A DNA stretch of 64,000 nt from Stenotrophomonas sp. MYb238. Its GTDB lineage: Bacteria > Pseudomonadota > Gammaproteobacteria > Xanthomonadales > Xanthomonadaceae. Position numbers and translations under genes: made by a program. Where the stretch lies: contig NZ_WIDL01000022.1 in assembly GCF_009496535.1 (NCBI RefSeq), positions 1-64,000 of the forward strand. Reading direction: 5' to 3'. Positions 62,001 through 64,000 of this stretch are shown in pieces; position 1 is the first letter of the stretch; each line of letters opens with the position of its first letter. The notes beneath the pieces are model-generated. The model searched no databases, was not told where the DNA came from, and saw only the letters and a program-made list of their open reading frames with translations.

Positions 62001-63581
62001 TTGAACAGGTGGCTGGGGAGCGGGCTGGTACTCGCGATGGGCGTGGCGGCGCAGGTGGCGGACGCACAGGAGGCGGCGATGCCGGGGGAACTTCAGCAGC
62101 TCGATGCCACGGTGGAGCGGGTGCGGCAGCAGTTCGACGTGCCGGGCGTGGCGGTGGCCGTGGTGAAGGACGGCAAGGTGGTGCTGGAACGCGGCTGGGG
62201 CCTGCGCGAGATCGGCAAGCCCGAGCCGGTGCAGGCCGACACGCTGTTCGCCATCGCCTCCAACACCAAGGCCTTCACCGCCACCTCGCTGAACCTGCTG
62301 GCCGAGGAAGGCAGGCTGAAGATGAGCGACCGGGTGATCGACCACCTGCCGTCCTTCCGCATGTCCGATCCCTACGTCACCGGCGAGATGCGCATCCGCG
62401 ACCTGCTCTCGCACCGCAGCGGCCTGAGCCTGGGCGCCGGCGACCTGCTGTTCTGGCCGACCACCACCTACAGCAACGCCGAGGTGGTGGCGCGGCTGGC
62501 GCAGGTGCCGCTGAAGAACGGTTTCCGCGACCGCTACGCCTACGACAACATCCTCTACGCGGTGGCGCAGCAGGTGATCGAAAAGGTGTCCGGCCTGTCG
62601 TACGCGGATTTCCTGCAGCAGCGCATCTTCGACAAGGTCGGCATGGCCGGTACCCGCTACAACGCCGACCACCTCCGGCCCGGCGACAAGCCGGCCATCG
62701 GCCACGCCAAGTTCGACTTCAAGGACCTGCGCCCGGTGGCGCCGCTGACCTGGTCCAACAACGCCGGCGCTGGCGGCATCTATTCCAGCGTGCACGATCT
62801 GGCCCGATGGATGAACGTGCAGCTGGCCGGCGGCAGGCTGGCCGACGGCACGCCGCTGTTCTCGGAGAAAACCCAGCAGCAGATGTGGCAGATGCAGATC
62901 CCGCAGGTGGTGGCCGCGCCCTCGGTGCCGGAACTGGCGCCGGCCAAACCCAACTTCGCCGGTTACGGCGAGGGCTGGAGCCTGAGCGATTACCGCGGGC
63001 AGAAGCTGGTGTGGCACACCGGCGGCTGGCCGGGGCAGGTGTCGCGGCTGACCCTGGTGCCCGAACAGAACCTGGGCGTGGTGGTGCTGACCAACCAGGA
63101 ATCGGGCGCGGCGTTCAACGCCATCACCCTGAGCGTGCTCGACGCGATGCTGGGCGCGCCCGCGCACGACTGGGTGGCCGCCTACGCCGCCAGCGTCGCC
63201 AAGGCGCAGGACAGCGCCGACGAAGGCTGGCGCAGGCACGTGGCCGCACGCGATACGAAGAGCCGGCCGTCGCTGCCGCTGTCCGGCTATGCCGGCACCT
63301 ATCGCGATGCGTGGTACGGCGACGTGCACGTGGAGCAGAAGGGCGGCAAGCTGCGCCTGCGCTTCGGCGCTACTGCCGATCTGCAGGGCACGATGGAGCA
63401 CTGGCAGCACGACACCTTCCTCGTGCGCTGGGACAACCGCTCGCTCAACGCCGACGCCTTCGTCAACTTCAGCCTCGACCCCGACGGCAAGGTGCGCGAA
63501 GTGCGCATGCAGGCGGTCTCCTCGCTGACCGATTTCAGCTTCGACTTCCAGGACCTGCTGCTGGTGCCGGTGAAGGAATGA
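62001..63581 (+). CDS. Secreted serine hydrolase (beta-lactamase/PBP family), second copy
   Basis: A 526-residue exported protein with a signal peptide (RWLGSGLVLAMGVAAQVADA). The domain has SNTK (S-x-x-K), YDN (Y-x-N) and HTGG, plus a C-terminal DUF3471-like extension with YRDAWYGDVHVEQKGGKLRL. I chose TTG 62001 because GAGGGAG lies upstream; ATG 61971 is an alternative. It is a distant relative of the hydrolase at 43118. Possible roles include D-amino peptide or ester hydrolysis. Confidence 0.85.
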   Translation: MNRWLGSGLVLAMGVAAQVADAQEAAMPGELQQLDATVERVRQQFDVPGVAVAVVKDGKVVLERGWGLREIGKPEPVQADTLFAIASNTKAFTATSLNLLAEEGRLKMSDRVIDHLPSFRMSDPYVTGEMRIRDLLSHRSGLSLGAGDLLFWPTTTYSNAEVVARLAQVPLKNGFRDRYAYDNILYAVAQQVIEKVSGLSYADFLQQRIFDKVGMAGTRYNADHLRPGDKPAIGHAKFDFKDLRPVAPLTWSNNAGAGGIYSSVHDLARWMNVQLAGGRLADGTPLFSEKTQQQMWQMQIPQVVAAPSVPELAPAKPNFAGYGEGWSLSDYRGQKLVWHTGGWPGQVSRLTLVPEQNLGVVVLTNQESGAAFNAITLSVLDAMLGAPAHDWVAAYAASVAKAQDSADEGWRRHVAARDTKSRPSLPLSGYAGTYRDAWYGDVHVEQKGGKLRLRFGATADLQGTMEHWQHDTFLVRWDNRSLNADAFVNFSLDPDGKVREVRMQAVSSLTDFSFDFQDLLLVPVKE

Positions 63582-63623
63582 TGGTCTGCGCGGCGCCTGG
63601 CCGATAGCAGGCGCCGCACACCC

Positions 63624-63694
63624 GTAGGAGCGCACATCCGTGCGCGATGGGGCTTTACCGGCAAGCCCCATCGCGCACGGATGTGCGCTCCTAC
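63624..63694. repeat. Chromosomal palindromic repeat, GTAGGAGCG family (copy 2)
   Basis: Perfect 32-bp arms (63624-63655 and 63663-63694) with a 7-base centre. They share GTAGGAGCG and GCGATGGGGCTT with copy 1, but the part between differs (CACATCCGTG here, GCTTCAGCC there) and its mirror partner differs to match. Confidence 0.78.
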
Positions 63695-63811
63695 ATAGGG
63701 ATGCAGAGCGAGGTGGCCGCCGACCGGCAGCGGTTCCTTCCTGCCCACTACCACCTGACCGGCGCACATACGCGACAATGCCCGGCATTGTCCGTCCGCT
63801 GGTCCTTCTCC

Positions 63812-64000
63812 ATGTTCCGTTGGTTCGAATCCCGCCTCGACCCGTTCCCGTCCGATCCGCCCACGCAGCCGCCGCGCGGCCTGTATGCCTTCTGCCGCCA
63901 CTACACGCGCGGCGCGGAGAAATGGCTGCTGCTGATGGCGCTGACCACCGCGGGCATCGCTGTGGCCGAGCTGGCGCTCTACGCCTATGTCGGTTCGCTG
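63812..64000 (+). CDS. N-terminal part of an ABC transporter (exporter-type), incomplete
   Basis: The first 63 codons of a protein that runs off the window. It begins MFRWFESRLDPFPSDPPTQP, then YAFCRHYTRGAEKWLLLMA and a membrane helix (LLLMALTTAGIAVAELALYA). This N-terminus resembles fused permease/ATPase ABC exporters of Xanthomonadaceae. No ATPase motif is in view, so the substrate and class are unsettled. Confidence 0.6.
   Translation, partial: MFRWFESRLDPFPSDPPTQPPRGLYAFCRHYTRGAEKWLLLMALTTAGIAVAELALYAYVGSL

Noticed and set aside
60305-63607. 1100-residue plus-strand frame
   Set aside because: It lies opposite or out of frame with the EamA, DUF72, VOC and hydrolase genes and has biased GC-driven composition.

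Overview
This window is a GC-rich gammaproteobacterial chromosome segment, most likely Xanthomonadaceae/Lysobacteraceae (Stenotrophomonas, Pseudoxanthomonas, Luteimonas or a relative). The evidence is the core genes: a lysine-tailed ribosomal protein THX, a MerC-domain protein, a UbiM-type hydroxylase, an Ada/AlkA fusion with Ogt, a RluF-type synthase, and palindromic GTAGGAGCG repeats. The genus is inference.

Layout. (1) 1-900: chromosome, MerC-family protein and THX with its terminator. (2) About 901-42949: an integrative and conjugative element (ICE) of the Tn4371 type, about 42 kb, bounded by the direct repeat TTTTTTAT at 901-908 (in the T tract of the THX terminator) and 42942-42949. (3) 42950-64000: chromosome again, with serine hydrolases, a LytS/LytR-like pair, a phosphodiesterase, alkylation repair genes, UbiM, an ECF sigma pair, a DEAD-box helicase, a diguanylate cyclase, a pseudouridine synthase, a decayed GGDEF gene and small enzymes.

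The ICE in order: tyrosine integrase; RelE-like/XRE toxin-antitoxin pair with a palindromic operator; two convergent, AT-richer operons that look like anti-phage or nucleotide-based immune systems (3186-10114); DUF932 and a large ParB-like protein; a frameshifted small gene; an unknown protein; an IS110-family insertion; a chromate transporter with a PadR regulator; XRE and DUF2958; the maintenance module (DUF2285, HTH protein, RepA, iterons, ParA, small partner, DUF2840); TraF and the RlxS relaxase; a SulP transporter plus universal stress protein cargo; TraR (LysR) and an exclusion-type lipoprotein; and the mating-pair apparatus TraG-RHH-TrbBCDEJKLFGI-DUF2274.

The most interesting part is the defence cargo. 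The minus-strand operon (10114 to 6156) encodes a ThsB-like TIR protein, a SLOG-patatin fusion, a second TIR protein and a stand-alone SLOG protein: two TIR/SLOG pairs in one transcript. By analogy with Thoeris, where a TIR enzyme makes a NAD-derived signal read by a SLOG domain on the effector, this looks like a Thoeris-related system with a phospholipase in place of the SIR2 NADase. The facing plus-strand operon (3186-6081) encodes a TIR-like protein, an Nmad2-like protein, a MazG-like protein with a C-terminal extension, and a uracil-DNA-glycosylase-like protein, suggesting a system that senses or removes modified nucleotides. I recognise neither combination as a characterised system; functions are inferred from motifs and gene order. 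GC statements are by eye, and no database search was possible.
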